From NCBI GenBank assembly GCA_040506705.1, contig JBEVWG010000066.1:6337-70336 (forward strand): a stretch of 64,000 nt of DNA, given 5' to 3'. Within the stretch, counting starts at the first letter, position 1. Every line of letters begins with the position of its first letter. The notes under the pieces were generated by a model that was given only the letters and a program-made list of their open reading frames with translations, was not told the origin of the DNA and searched no databases. The stretch comes from Thiodiazotropha sp040506705 (GTDB lineage Bacteria > Pseudomonadota > Gammaproteobacteria > Chromatiales > Chromatiaceae). Position numbers and translations under genes: made by a program. Of this stretch, positions 25,982 to 34,677 are shown piece by piece.

Positions 25982-27337
25982 TTAGGAGTTATTTAAAGCC
26001 GAAAGCTGATTAGTCAGATAATCACTGGTACTGGTTAATACCGCCATAGTCTGATCCAGAGAAGCAAACTGTTGGATCAACATGGCCTCGTAGGTCTCTA
26101 AATGTAACTCCTGACGATCAATCTGAGTCTGTAGTGCAGTTTTCTGATTATTCAGGGTCTCATCCTTGATATCAAGGACACCACCGACATCATTCAACTG
26201 ATCAGCATAAGCAAAGAAACGGCTGGCATAGCCAGTAGTCTCTTCCGAGAGTATTTGGGTCACTCTATTAAAGTCATCGGCCAAGGCGGTAGATAATTCA
26301 GCACTATCAACAGAAAGAGTGCCATATCTGTCCCGGGTGATACCGATCTCAAATAGATAGGCATTTGTACCGTTAAGATCCACTACCTGATTGATGACAT
26401 CGACAAAGCCCTGACGGACCCTTCGCAGGGTGCTGTCGTTCGCCAGTGCCCCCTCTTCCAGATCGTCAATCTGAGACAGCAGCGTATTGTATGCATCCAC
26501 AAATCCGCCAATCTTCTCCTCTATCTGGGTGTTATCCCTAGCTATATTAATAGAGGAAGATCCTTCCGCTGCGAGATTGAGCGTTACCCCAGAGATGGCA
26601 CCCGTGACGTTATTTGAAGCACTCTCGATAGTAAATCCATCAATGGTCAGCAACGCATCATCAGCCGTATCCACTTGCTCTGCCAATCCGTCGCCACCTA
26701 CCCCGATATGAAATAGTCTTGATAACCCATTGGCATCTGTATTATTCCCATCATCGCCATCCGCTACACTAACTGTGATGGCATTGGCCAGACCCGACTC
26801 CTCACTGGTGAGGATCAATCGGCTGCCACCCTCCTCATTAAGAATCGACGCCGTCACACCTGGATTGTCATTTGCACTGTTGATGGCATTACGCAAGTCA
26901 GTGAGGGTGTTGTTGGTTCCATCCAGGGTGATATCCATGGTGTTGCCATCAACTGTTATAGACAAGGTACCAGTACCGACAGCGGTGAGAGCATCTGTAT
27001 AAGCGGATGAAGCAAGTTTGTCACGACTCGCCAACCGACTGACCACAATGTCATAGCTCGAGGGGACTGCTGCCGTATCTGTCGATACCGTAACAACAGC
27101 CTCATCAGTCGAGGTGGAAGTAAAGGCGGCAAAACCACTGGAACTCGTCAACTCTTCCACAGTGGTGCGGAAGGTATCTATAGCACTTTTGACAAGACCG
27201 AAATCACTGATCTTCTCATCGAGCGCCTGGTCTCTAGATTGAAGCGTAGTCAGGGGCTGACTCTCGACCGCCAACAATTGATTGATGATCGAATTCCAGT
27301 CAGACCCTGTACTTATGCCAGAAAAACCTATTGTCAT
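25982..27337 (-). CDS. fliD: flagellar filament capping protein FliD
   Basis: FliD caps the growing filament and folds incoming flagellin. At 451 residues it is a typical size. The N-terminus ISTGSDWNSIINQLLAVESQPL and the D0 coiled coil at the C-terminus (LNNQKTALQTQIDRQELHLETYEAMLIQQF, then a Y-L-T-N-Q-L-S-A-L end) are diagnostic. A hydrophobic GDDGNNTDANG-containing central domain is less conserved. It is followed by fliS and fliT and preceded by flaG. Confidence 0.95.
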   Translation of the reverse strand: MTIGFSGISTGSDWNSIINQLLAVESQPLTTLQSRDQALDEKISDFGLVKSAIDTFRTTVEELTSSSGFAAFTSTSTDEAVVTVSTDTAAVPSSYDIVVSRLASRDKLASSAYTDALTAVGTGTLSITVDGNTMDITLDGTNNTLTDLRNAINSANDNPGVTASILNEEGGSRLILTSEESGLANAITVSVADGDDGNNTDANGLSRLFHIGVGGDGLAEQVDTADDALLTIDGFTIESASNNVTGAISGVTLNLAAEGSSSINIARDNTQIEEKIGGFVDAYNTLLSQIDDLEEGALANDSTLRRVRQGFVDVINQVVDLNGTNAYLFEIGITRDRYGTLSVDSAELSTALADDFNRVTQILSEETTGYASRFFAYADQLNDVGGVLDIKDETLNNQKTALQTQIDRQELHLETYEAMLIQQFASLDQTMAVLTSTSDYLTNQLSALNNS

Positions 27338-27377
27338 GTCGTTCTTGCCCCTCTATGCAGGAGAGCAATACCTCTAG

Positions 27378-27755
27378 TTAAACACTGTCATCCAATAACA
27401 CACCTTGAAGCATCCCTTCCTTAACCTTTTGCACTTGAGATATTACATGCAAGATCTGGTCCGAAGGTATCTGTCGAACCACCTCTCCTGTATCGGAGTC
27501 GATGACTCGCAGTACCTGTTGCCCGGTATTTCCATCAACACTGAATTCCAGATTCCGATCTACGAGTTGGTTCAAATTCTCAACCTTGCTGACCAACTCG
27601 GCATTATCAATCGATTGCTGCTCTTTTACAGATTGTTGAGCCTGCTCTGGATTTGGTGCCGACTTTGTAACACTGACCTTGCTCTCAGTACTGGAAACTT
27701 CACGTTTATAGGCGTATTGATTGGCCAAATCTGCGATTACGTTTGGCATGTTCAT
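27378..27755 (-). CDS. flaG: FlaG-family flagellar protein
   Basis: A 125-residue protein between fliC and fliD. The C-terminal 60 residues hold the FlaG signature: NRNLEFSVDGNTGQQVLRVI, GEVVRQIPSDQ and a final L-H-V-I-S-Q helix. The first half is polar and low-complexity. FlaG affects filament length in Vibrio and Pseudomonas. Position and signature agree. Confidence 0.9.
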   Translation of the reverse strand: MNMPNVIADLANQYAYKREVSSTESKVSVTKSAPNPEQAQQSVKEQQSIDNAELVSKVENLNQLVDRNLEFSVDGNTGQQVLRVIDSDTGEVVRQIPSDQILHVISQVQKVKEGMLQGVLLDDSV

Positions 27756-27787
27756 TACCCTAAGCTAAGTTATTCCAAGTTTAGCAT

Positions 27788-27810
27788 CCAGGGGCGGATC
27801 CCGCCCCTGG
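27788..27810 (-). terminator. strong hairpin after fliC
   Basis: CCAGGGGCGG and CCGCCCCTGG form a perfect ten-base, very GC-rich stem with a three-base loop eight bases after the fliC stop. It lacks a T-run but would stall polymerase or protect the abundant flagellin message from 3' decay, while limiting read-through into flaG. Confidence 0.65.
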
Positions 27811-27818
27811 AAACTACC

Positions 27819-28592
27819 TTACTGCAGCAAGCTCAATGCGAGCTGTGGAAGCGAGTTGGCCTGCGCCAAGGCGGCAACACCCGCCTGCTGAATGACCTGA
27901 GAACTGGTGAATTTCGCAGTCTCACGAGCAAAGTCAGCATCCATGATACGTCCAGCGGCTGCATATTGAGCCTCTTCCATACTGGCGGCAACTCGGCCGG
28001 CCTGTTCAAGACGACTCTGCAGACCACCGATATTAGCTAATGCGGTCGCAACTGTGTTCAGGTCAGCGTCCGCTGTAGCAGTATCAGAGATTGCTGCGGT
28101 ACGTGCGCCCAATGCGGCAACAGAGATATCGATTGTCTCAGTGGTATTAGCACCGACCACGATAGTTCCACCGCCACCGAATACAGCCTGGCCATTGAAG
28201 GTTGCGCGACCCAGTGAAGCTGTGATCTCAGCGGTCAGAGCATCGAATTCAACAGACATCAAGGCCTGCTGTCCAGCGGTATAGAGACCACTGCCGTGCT
28301 GCACGGAGAGTTCGCGTTGACGCTGAATCATGTCACTCACACTCTGCAGGGTTGCATCGGCTACGTTCAGGAAGGATGTACCGTCAGCGATGTTACGCTG
28401 TGCGACGGTTAAGCCACGTGCCTGAGCATTCTGCAACTGAGCGATAGCGAGGCCGGCGGCATCGTCTTTCGCCATATTAATACGAAGACCGGATGAGAGA
28501 CGTTGAACGGAAGTTTCAAGAGTGGATTGTGTTCTTCCCAGGTTCTTTTGAGCGGCAAGGGAGAATACATTAGTGTTGACTGTGATTGCCAT
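27819..28592 (-). CDS. fliC: flagellin (short form, no large outer domains)
   Basis: Filament subunit of only 257 residues, about half the length of enterobacterial flagellin. The N-terminal D0/D1 region (INTNVFSLAAQ-like start, then LSSGLRINMAKDDAAGLAIA) and the C-terminal D1/D0 region (AQYAAAGRIMDADFARETAK, ending NSLPQLALSLLQ) are intact. The centre, about residues 135-185, is a short Ser/Thr-rich loop (GANTTETIDISVAALGARTA) where O-glycosylation would be exposed. GAGGAA precedes the ATG. A sigma-28 promoter lies about 115 bases upstream. Only one flagellin gene is in the window. Confidence 0.95.
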   Translation of the reverse strand: MAITVNTNVFSLAAQKNLGRTQSTLETSVQRLSSGLRINMAKDDAAGLAIAQLQNAQARGLTVAQRNIADGTSFLNVADATLQSVSDMIQRQRELSVQHGSGLYTAGQQALMSVEFDALTAEITASLGRATFNGQAVFGGGGTIVVGANTTETIDISVAALGARTAAISDTATADADLNTVATALANIGGLQSRLEQAGRVAASMEEAQYAAAGRIMDADFARETAKFTSSQVIQQAGVAALAQANSLPQLALSLLQ

Positions 28593-28663
28593 GATCTAAT
28601 TCCTCTATCTAAACCGATAATGGCGTCTGTGGTTAAGCGCTCTATCACCGGTTGTCTGCATTT

Positions 28664-28698
28664 GGCGGATATACCATTCAATTTTGGTATTTACCGCC
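28664..28698 (-). promoter_or_regulatory. hairpin in the fliC 5' leader
   Basis: GGCGG pairs with CCGCC and, inside a small internal loop, TACCA pairs with TGGTA. It lies just downstream of the predicted sigma-28 start site, so the first part of the fliC transcript would be folded. It could stabilise the message or control translation; neither is shown. Confidence 0.5.
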
Positions 28699-28708
28699 TC
28701 CGCTATTT

Positions 28709-28735
28709 GTAACGGCCTTGTGGGTAAAACCTTTA
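28709..28735 (-). promoter_or_regulatory. sigma-28 (FliA) promoter of fliC
   Basis: On the minus strand TAAAGGTT is followed after exactly 11 bases by GCCGTTAC. The consensus is TAAAGTTT-N11-GCCGATAA, so both boxes match well and the spacing is exact. This gives a leader of roughly 110 bases. Confidence 0.7.
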
Positions 28736-29281
28736 ACCTGAATTCTCTTTTACGAATTAGGCAGCGCTCAAATACAACAACACTAACTTATTGAAATTAT
28801 TACTCTTTTTTAATAACAGCCAAAACATAAAGCAAGGAACAAACATCCTATACTTTAGCTTCCTTGGATATCAACCGGCAAAATATGCCGGCTAACTGGC
28901 AAAATCAGGCCTGTAGAGCGGATCCATGTCCCACCATTTAGGTTGAAAATAGTACAAAGTTTCCGCCACTTTCATCCTAAATTGGCCCTAATCACCTACT
29001 TTGCTCTACCACTCAGCCATTGTGACGGGGCCTAACCCCAGCCCACCAACCTCGACAGTATGCCTCTTGCTATGCCGTTTCGACACGAGTGAGAAGCGCA
29101 GGCAAAACCGATCAGCTGGCCTGCTTGTTCCTCCATGCATCGCGTGAGTGGCCTCGTTCCCACGATGGAGCATGTGAACCAGCAAAGTGACTTGCACATG
29201 AGGGCGAAACTGTAGCCTGATGAAAATAAAGAGAGGAGGCAAGATTTAATGACATGATATTTGAATGGATAGCATTTGAAA

Positions 29282-29306
29282 TGGTGCGGCTGGGCCGGCA
29301 CCCTAC
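29282..29306 (-). repeat. family B palindromic repeat, copy 1
   Basis: Begins TGGTGCGGCTGGGCC and ends GCACCCTAC. It is the GC-rich cousin of family A with the same outer bases (TGGTG...CACCCTAC). Other copies are at 29417, 37733, 39437 and 57831. Confidence 0.8.
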
Positions 29307-29322
29307 GCTCCGTCCTGGCTTT

Positions 29323-29346
29323 TGGTGGGGCATGGCCCCACCCTAC
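29323..29346 (-). repeat. family A palindromic repeat, copy 3
   Basis: TGGTGGGGCATGGCCCCACC followed by CTAC, identical to the copy at 7628. It sits between two family B copies. Confidence 0.85.
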
Positions 29347-29416
29347 CAATCCTTGTACAGTGTGCCTCTTATTCAACGAGAGAATATAAGTCCCCAGATT
29401 AATGGAATTGTGATCT

Positions 29417-29441
29417 GTAGGGTGCCGGCCCTGCCGCACCA
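29417..29441 (+). repeat. family B palindromic repeat, copy 2 (inverted)
   Basis: Begins GTAGGGTGCCGGCCC and ends GCCGCACCA, the inverse of the copy at 29282. The B-A-B block spans 160 bases and abuts a truncated regulator gene. Confidence 0.8.
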
Positions 29442-29465
29442 TTCTGCCCATTCACATTCGAAGCA

Positions 29466-29696
29466 GCTTCATCATCACTACAGGAAATAGGGTCAGCGAC
29501 ACAGCAAACCCTCTCCAGACTCTTCCAACCGGAGCAGCAACAGGCTCGAATATCGACTCAGACAGAACCGGATGAACTGGCCAGCTACCTGTTGTCACTA
29601 CTGTTCTGGTCAGGCAGGGTAGATCTAAACAGGAGCTGAATGGGATAGTAGAGGTTGTCATCAAGGGCTTGCCTCTGATACAGCCCCCCCCCTAGA
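29466..29696 (+). pseudogene. degraded C-terminal fragment of a TetR/AcrR-type regulator
   Basis: One frame reads SLQEIGSATQQTLSRLFQ and goes on to DELASYLLSLLFWSGR before a stop. A second frame continues with GRSKQELNGIVEVVIKGL and stops at 29696. Joined by a frameshift near 29600 these resemble the ligand-domain end of TetR-family regulators (a helix ending ...ELASYLLS, then ...S-x-x-E-L-x-x-I-V-E-V-V-x-x-G-L). There is no start codon or DNA-binding domain, since the 5' part is replaced by the repeat block. The call rests on pattern only. Confidence 0.45.
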
Positions 29697-29728
29697 CCAG
29701 TGCAATCTCTTTTAAACAATCGAGAGCA

Positions 29729-30634
29729 TCAGAGGTAGTTGAAGAGTGACAGACCCTGCACTTTGTTAAAGGTCTGTTGAGCCGCCTGCAGTGCCAGAAG
29801 ATCCTGTTCGAAACGACTGATTGCTTCAGCCAGATCGATATCCTCTATCTCTGACAGAGAGCTCTTCATGGTGAACATAAAATCTTCATTGACTCTTGAT
29901 TGATCTTCAATACTGTTCAGACGCGCGCCACCGCGTGCACGAACTGAGACAATCTGCTCCTGGGCGGCAGTCAAGTCTTCAACAAATACCCCATTGGGCG
30001 CATCCGCTTCCAGACCGGCAATGATGCCATGAACAGTCTCAAACAAGTTCCGTCGGGTACCGGTACTGGTGGTGACATTCATGAAAACATCGTAACCGTT
30101 TTCACGATCCTGAATCTGCCGGGTTGCTGAAATCTGTAAGCTACGACTACCCATATCCCCTGAATAGGCAAATACACCATCTGCTGGATTGCTGAACGGA
30201 ATCGAATCTGCGCTATATCCGGCAAATATATATTCACCATCACTGTCCCTGGTATTTGCCAGGGCCATCATCTCATCATTAAGTTGCCTTAACTCCTGTG
30301 CAATCGCCTGCCTGGCCGCCAGGTTGTAGGTGTCACTCTGACCTTGTAATGCCAACTCACGTATTCTGGGTAAAATTTCATCCACGCCGCTCAGGGCAGC
30401 TTCCTGCAGATCCAGCCTGGCACGAGCCCGGTCAGAATTGGATTGATACTGCTCCACCTGGGTGATGGCGGTGCGGAGATTAAGTGCCTGAGCAGCAGCT
30501 GGCGGATCATCACGCGGGGTCAGGATACGTTTGCCTGATGAGATCTGCAGCTGCGCACGACTTAGTGCAGACTGCCGCTCCAGCATACTGGAGATACCCC
30601 GATCAAATAGCGTCGATGTTGAAACTCTATCCAT
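29729..30634 (-). CDS. flgL: flagellar hook-filament junction protein FlgL
   Basis: Second hook-filament junction protein. The 301 residues include the flagellin-like N-terminus (MDRVSTSTLFDRGISSMLER, then SSGKRILTPRDDPPAA). The C-terminus is DLAEAISRFEQDLLALQAAQ followed by F-N-K-V-Q-G-L-S-L-F-N-Y-L. It starts three bases after flgK ends and is the last gene of the flgF-L unit. Confidence 0.95.
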   Translation of the reverse strand: MDRVSTSTLFDRGISSMLERQSALSRAQLQISSGKRILTPRDDPPAAAQALNLRTAITQVEQYQSNSDRARARLDLQEAALSGVDEILPRIRELALQGQSDTYNLAARQAIAQELRQLNDEMMALANTRDSDGEYIFAGYSADSIPFSNPADGVFAYSGDMGSRSLQISATRQIQDRENGYDVFMNVTTSTGTRRNLFETVHGIIAGLEADAPNGVFVEDLTAAQEQIVSVRARGGARLNSIEDQSRVNEDFMFTMKSSLSEIEDIDLAEAISRFEQDLLALQAAQQTFNKVQGLSLFNYL

Positions 30635-30637
30635 CCT

Positions 30638-32599
30638 TTATCTCCTGACTGCGCTAAGCAGCGTGTCAAACAGGGTGCTGGCCACTGAGATAACCTGTGC
30701 TGATGCCTGATAGGCCTGCTGGAACTGAATCAGCTTGGCCGCCTCTTCATCGAGGTTTACCCCGGAGACCTCGGCCATGGCCTCTTTAGTGCGCTCAAGA
30801 AGGCTCTCCTGAGCTGATAGGTTCAATTCCGCATGACGAGTTTTCGAGCCCACATCGGAGACCATCTGCACATAAGATTCATCAATAGTTGATGTACCGC
30901 CCAGCAGCACATTCTGGTTTTGAATATTCTCCAGTCTCAGAGCGTTGCGGTTGTCGCTCGTACCATTGGTATTGTTGCCAATAATAAAAGTATCACCATC
31001 ACCAGGCACACCGGCAATCGTGAAACTGATACCACCCAGAGTCGCGAAGGTTGCACCTGGCACCTGAGTACCAGCTATCGTCGCTGAATTCAGGTTGTCA
31101 TAGGTAATGAAATCATCAAACGGATCAACACCAGGAACCGAACCAGGATAGTAGACTTCAAAACCACTGGTCGCTGCGCCCTGATCATCATAGACCAGCT
31201 GGATGGTGCCACCAGCCAGTGGCAATCCAGCCATCGAACTGTTGGTCGGCTGGGTCATACTGGCTGTGCCTGTATTCAGCGGATTACCATTTGCATCAAC
31301 AGCTGGTGCAACCCGTACTGGTCCAGCTGCCGCAAGGCGCTGTACATCTTCAAACAGCAGGTTGAAACTCGAAGCGGCGTTGCGGGTCGGTTGAATAATG
31401 AAGGTATCACCAGCAAGCGCACCAGCAGCATTAATGGTGATATCGACACCATCAACGGTATTGAGTCCCGCCGCCAGAACCTGAGTCGCACCGCTGTTCA
31501 TATTAAGCAGCGTGAAGTCAGCGCCATCGTAACTGATTTCATAGGTATCACCGGTGAGATTACCGATGTCGTTGAAACTGGCGGTAATGGAGCTGCCATT
31601 TCCCGGTCTGGGATAGACATCAACCGACCCCAGGTTAAACATCGAGCTTCCAACTATGCCTTGCAGGTCTAAACCCAGTTGATTTTGAGCATTGATCTGA
31701 TCGGCTATGCCTAATGCCACCAGACCTACACGGTCATGGGTCGGATCGAGTATCTCGTCGCGGAATCTGAGCATTCCACCAATCTCACCGCCACTCATCT
31801 GGTCAGTCACAACCTGGCTGCCGAAGGTATAGTTGAATGTAATCTCCAGATGGCTTGGATCCATGGTGGAAGGCTGCGTACCTAAGGTGGCTGCATCGGT
31901 ATCCATGACCAGTGGCTGCCCTTTTCCTATAAAGATGTTGTAGGCGCCGTCACTCTGCTGCAATACCTGAATATCGACCAACTCAGAAAGCTCGTTCACC
32001 AACTGATCGCGCTTGTCCATCAGATCGTTGGGAGTACTGCCATAAGCGATCTTAATATCCTCGTTGATCTCGGCAATACCTTGGGCAATTCGATTGATCT
32101 CACCAATATTGAATCCAATCTGGTTATTCATCTGGTTGCGCATGCTTTCGAACTGTTGATCGAAATAGTGGAAGCGATCTGCCATCGTCTCCGCCTCGGT
32201 CAACACCAGCTGGCGCGCAGAGATAGAGCTAGGATCGTCAGCCATACCCTGCATGGCATCGAAAAAATTCTGGATCACAGGCTGCAGACCTGAATCTGCA
32301 TTGGCGACGATGTCATCCAGCTGTTTTGCGCCGTTGAAATAGGCCTGCAATTCAGAGGCTACAGAGGCGCTGGCACGCATCTGGCCTGCGATGAAAGAGT
32401 CATACTGACGTTGGACTTCAGAGGCCTGGACACCGCTGCCGATATAACCCACAGCGCTCTGAAAAGGTAACCGAGTGGCAAAATCAATCCGCTGACGGCT
32501 GTAACCATCAGTATTAACGTTGGCAATATTATGGCCAGTGGTATCCAAGGCAAGCCGAGTGGCGACCAACCCGGAGACACCGATGGATTGTAAGCTCAT
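30638..32599 (-). CDS. flgK: flagellar hook-associated protein FlgK
   Basis: First hook-filament junction protein, 653 residues. The rod-type N-terminus (GVSGLVATRLALDTTGHNIANVNTDGYSRQ region) and the C-terminal end (VSGVNLDEEAAKLIQFQQAY, then A-S-A-Q-V-I-S-V-A-S-T-L-F-D-T-L-L) are characteristic. Low-complexity beta-rich repeats fill residues 330-560. It lies between flgJ and flgL. Confidence 0.95.
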   Translation of the reverse strand: MSLQSIGVSGLVATRLALDTTGHNIANVNTDGYSRQRIDFATRLPFQSAVGYIGSGVQASEVQRQYDSFIAGQMRASASVASELQAYFNGAKQLDDIVANADSGLQPVIQNFFDAMQGMADDPSSISARQLVLTEAETMADRFHYFDQQFESMRNQMNNQIGFNIGEINRIAQGIAEINEDIKIAYGSTPNDLMDKRDQLVNELSELVDIQVLQQSDGAYNIFIGKGQPLVMDTDAATLGTQPSTMDPSHLEITFNYTFGSQVVTDQMSGGEIGGMLRFRDEILDPTHDRVGLVALGIADQINAQNQLGLDLQGIVGSSMFNLGSVDVYPRPGNGSSITASFNDIGNLTGDTYEISYDGADFTLLNMNSGATQVLAAGLNTVDGVDITINAAGALAGDTFIIQPTRNAASSFNLLFEDVQRLAAAGPVRVAPAVDANGNPLNTGTASMTQPTNSSMAGLPLAGGTIQLVYDDQGAATSGFEVYYPGSVPGVDPFDDFITYDNLNSATIAGTQVPGATFATLGGISFTIAGVPGDGDTFIIGNNTNGTSDNRNALRLENIQNQNVLLGGTSTIDESYVQMVSDVGSKTRHAELNLSAQESLLERTKEAMAEVSGVNLDEEAAKLIQFQQAYQASAQVISVASTLFDTLLSAVRR

Positions 32600-32619
32600 C
32601 TTAGTCGCCTCCTAATTCG

Positions 32620-33549
32620 CTATATCGGCTGTTGTGCCGAACTCTTGAAATGGTCGAGTGCTGCCTGCATTTCAGGCCCCTGCATCACCCGGAGTATTTT
32701 GTTCGCATATTCCGGATCGGTGGCGTAACCGGCATCCTGCAGAGCCCTGAAATAGGATTCGCTGTCCTGAGTATTACTCAAGGCCTCTGAGTATCGGGGA
32801 TTCTGTTTAAGGAAGGCCACATAGTCCTGAAAGCTCTCATCGAAAGAGCTATAACTGCGGAAGTTCTCACGTCTGCGGACTGCTATATCCTCTTGATACT
32901 CCAATGTCTCCTTTCGTACCTGATCACCATCCCAGCGTTGATCCGCCTTGATACCAAAAAGGTTATGACTGTTGTTGCCATTCGCTGACTGCATCACATG
33001 ACCACCCCACCCTGTCTCCAGAGCAGCCTGGGCCAGCAGTGCCTCAGGGGGTAGACCCAACTCTTCTGCAGCCTGTTCGGCGCAAGACCAGAGTCTGGTA
33101 ACAAAATCTTCCGGGGAGTCGATCTTTTGAGTCGTCTGTTCAACACCCTCAGATGGTTTGACTGGCGCTACATTCGAACCATGACGACGGGCCAGAGTGG
33201 CTGGATTCTGCCAGTAGCTTTCCAAGCCTGAGAGTTCCTGCTGTTGCACCTGAGGCGCCGCACCCAGCTGACTCCGCAACATAGGGAGCATCCCCAGACC
33301 CCGCTGCTCAGAGAGGTGAACTGCCAGCTGCTGGTCATACATATCCTGGGCAAATTTAGTCTGCTGACTGTCGAGCAGACCACCACCAAAATTGGCCTGG
33401 CGCATCTGCTTGACCATCATCTGAACAAATACGGATTCAAACTGACGTGCAACCTTTTCAGCACTTGCACCCTGATCATCCCTGGCCTGGCGTTTCAGAT
33501 CCGCCAGACCGGAGAAATCGTGATACATGGAGGGTGCAACACTGTTCAT
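32620..33549 (-). CDS. flgJ: peptidoglycan hydrolase and rod chaperone FlgJ
   Basis: A two-domain periplasmic protein of 309 residues. Residues 1-110 form the rod-cap domain (KVARQFESVFVQMMVKQMRQ). Residues 150-300 form a glucosaminidase (PEALLAQAALETGWGGHV, NSHNLFGIKAD, YSSFDESFQDYVAFLKQNPRY). The catalytic Glu is in ALETGWG. Its ATG overlaps the flgI TGA by one base (TGATG). Confidence 0.95.
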   Translation of the reverse strand: MNSVAPSMYHDFSGLADLKRQARDDQGASAEKVARQFESVFVQMMVKQMRQANFGGGLLDSQQTKFAQDMYDQQLAVHLSEQRGLGMLPMLRSQLGAAPQVQQQELSGLESYWQNPATLARRHGSNVAPVKPSEGVEQTTQKIDSPEDFVTRLWSCAEQAAEELGLPPEALLAQAALETGWGGHVMQSANGNNSHNLFGIKADQRWDGDQVRKETLEYQEDIAVRRRENFRSYSSFDESFQDYVAFLKQNPRYSEALSNTQDSESYFRALQDAGYATDPEYANKILRVMQGPEMQAALDHFKSSAQQPI

Positions 33550-34667
33550 CAGATCACCAGCAACTCAGCACGCAGTGCCCCCGCCTCTTTCAGTGCTTCA
33601 AGAATTGCCACCAGATCACTCGGTGCAGCTCCGACCTGATTGACAGCCCGAACCACCTCATCCAGAGAAGCACCGGGATTGAAGAGAAACATGTGGTTTG
33701 AGCCCTCTTCGGTAATGGTAACCTGACTTTGAGGAACAACTTCGGTATTGCCGCCACGAGAAAATGGCGCAGGTTGAGAAACTGCGGGATCTTCGCTGAT
33801 GCTGACCACCAGGTTGCCATGGGAGACGGCAGCAGGATAGACCCGAACCTGATTATTGATGACTACCGTACCGGTGCGGGAGTTGATAATCACCTTCGCG
33901 GAGGCAACCCCAGGTTTGACTTCCAACTCTTCGAGCATGGAGATAAAGGTTACTTTCTGACCTGGATCAAGCGGCGCATTGACGCGGATAGAAGTTGAAT
34001 CGACCGCCTTCGCTGTGCCTGGGCCGATGGTCAGATTGATCGACTCAGCAACACGCATTGCTGTAGTGAAATCACCATCATTAAGGTTCAGGGTTAACAT
34101 CGGCGCCTTATTGAAGGCATTTGGCACTTCCCGCTCGACAGTTGCACCATTCGGAATACGACCGGCACTGGGTATGTTTACAGTTAGTTTTGAACCGTCC
34201 TGTCCCTCTGCGCTCAATCCACCCACCACCAGGTTACCCTGAGCCAAGGCATAGTTGTTTCCATCTGCACCTTTCAATGGTGTCATTAACAGAGTGCCAC
34301 CACGCAGACTCTTCGCATTACCCAGAGAAGAGACGGTAATATCAAGCTTCTGTCCAACCTTACTAAAGGGGGGAAGATCACCATGAACAATTACTGCTGC
34401 GACGTTTTTAGGCTTGATATTGACCCCATCAGGTATCTGCACACCCAATTGAGAAAGCAGATTCTTCAGGCTGTTGATGGTATAGGGAGAGTCGGTATCT
34501 TTATCACCGGTTCCATTCAGCCCTACCACCAGACCATAACCAATAAGCTGGTTGTTACGCACACCCTGGATAGAGGCCAGATCCTTGATTCGCTCTGCCA
34601 ACAGCGGCTGAACTGTAATCAGCATGATGGTTATAACCAGCAGGGATTGTTTCAAGAGCGTTTTCAT
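33549..34667 (-). CDS. flgI: flagellar P-ring protein FlgI
   Basis: Periplasmic P-ring protein, 372 residues. The ATG at 34667 (MKTLLKQSLLVITIMLITVQPLLA) gives a proper signal peptide and has GAGG nine bases before it. A longer frame reaching 34781 overlaps flgH and is not preferred. The mature start ERIKDLASIQGVRNNQLIGYGLVVGLNGTGD is diagnostic, and the C-terminus has DLVAILEALKEAGALRAELLVI. It lies 10 bases after flgH. Confidence 0.96.
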   Translation of the reverse strand: MKTLLKQSLLVITIMLITVQPLLAERIKDLASIQGVRNNQLIGYGLVVGLNGTGDKDTDSPYTINSLKNLLSQLGVQIPDGVNIKPKNVAAVIVHGDLPPFSKVGQKLDITVSSLGNAKSLRGGTLLMTPLKGADGNNYALAQGNLVVGGLSAEGQDGSKLTVNIPSAGRIPNGATVEREVPNAFNKAPMLTLNLNDGDFTTAMRVAESINLTIGPGTAKAVDSTSIRVNAPLDPGQKVTFISMLEELEVKPGVASAKVIINSRTGTVVINNQVRVYPAAVSHGNLVVSISEDPAVSQPAPFSRGGNTEVVPQSQVTITEEGSNHMFLFNPGASLDEVVRAVNQVGAAPSDLVAILEALKEAGALRAELLVI

Positions 34668-34677
34668 CTCAGATACC

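Larger units (their letters stand above)
28741..29465. other. repeat-rich gene-free spacer between fliC and flgL
   Basis: No supported gene was found. The stretch holds a small CCGGCA/TGCCGG hairpin at 28875-28891 and three palindromic repeats (29282, 29323, 29417). Their short reading frames are produced by the repeats themselves. A degraded regulator fragment follows at 29466. Confidence 0.6.

Noticed and set aside
28609..28620. CCGATAAT near the fliC start resembling a sigma-28 -10 box
   Set aside because: It is on the plus strand, pointing away from fliC, and has no -35 partner at the right distance.
29129..29180. A possible decayed copy of a GTTCCCACG-type intergenic repeat
   Set aside because: Only a few bases match and no inverted partner is present, so it cannot be supported.
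29032..29451. A 139-codon minus-strand frame between fliC and flgL
   Set aside because: It reads through three palindromic repeats and gives a His/Cys-rich product with no family pattern; similar frames arise wherever these repeats occur.
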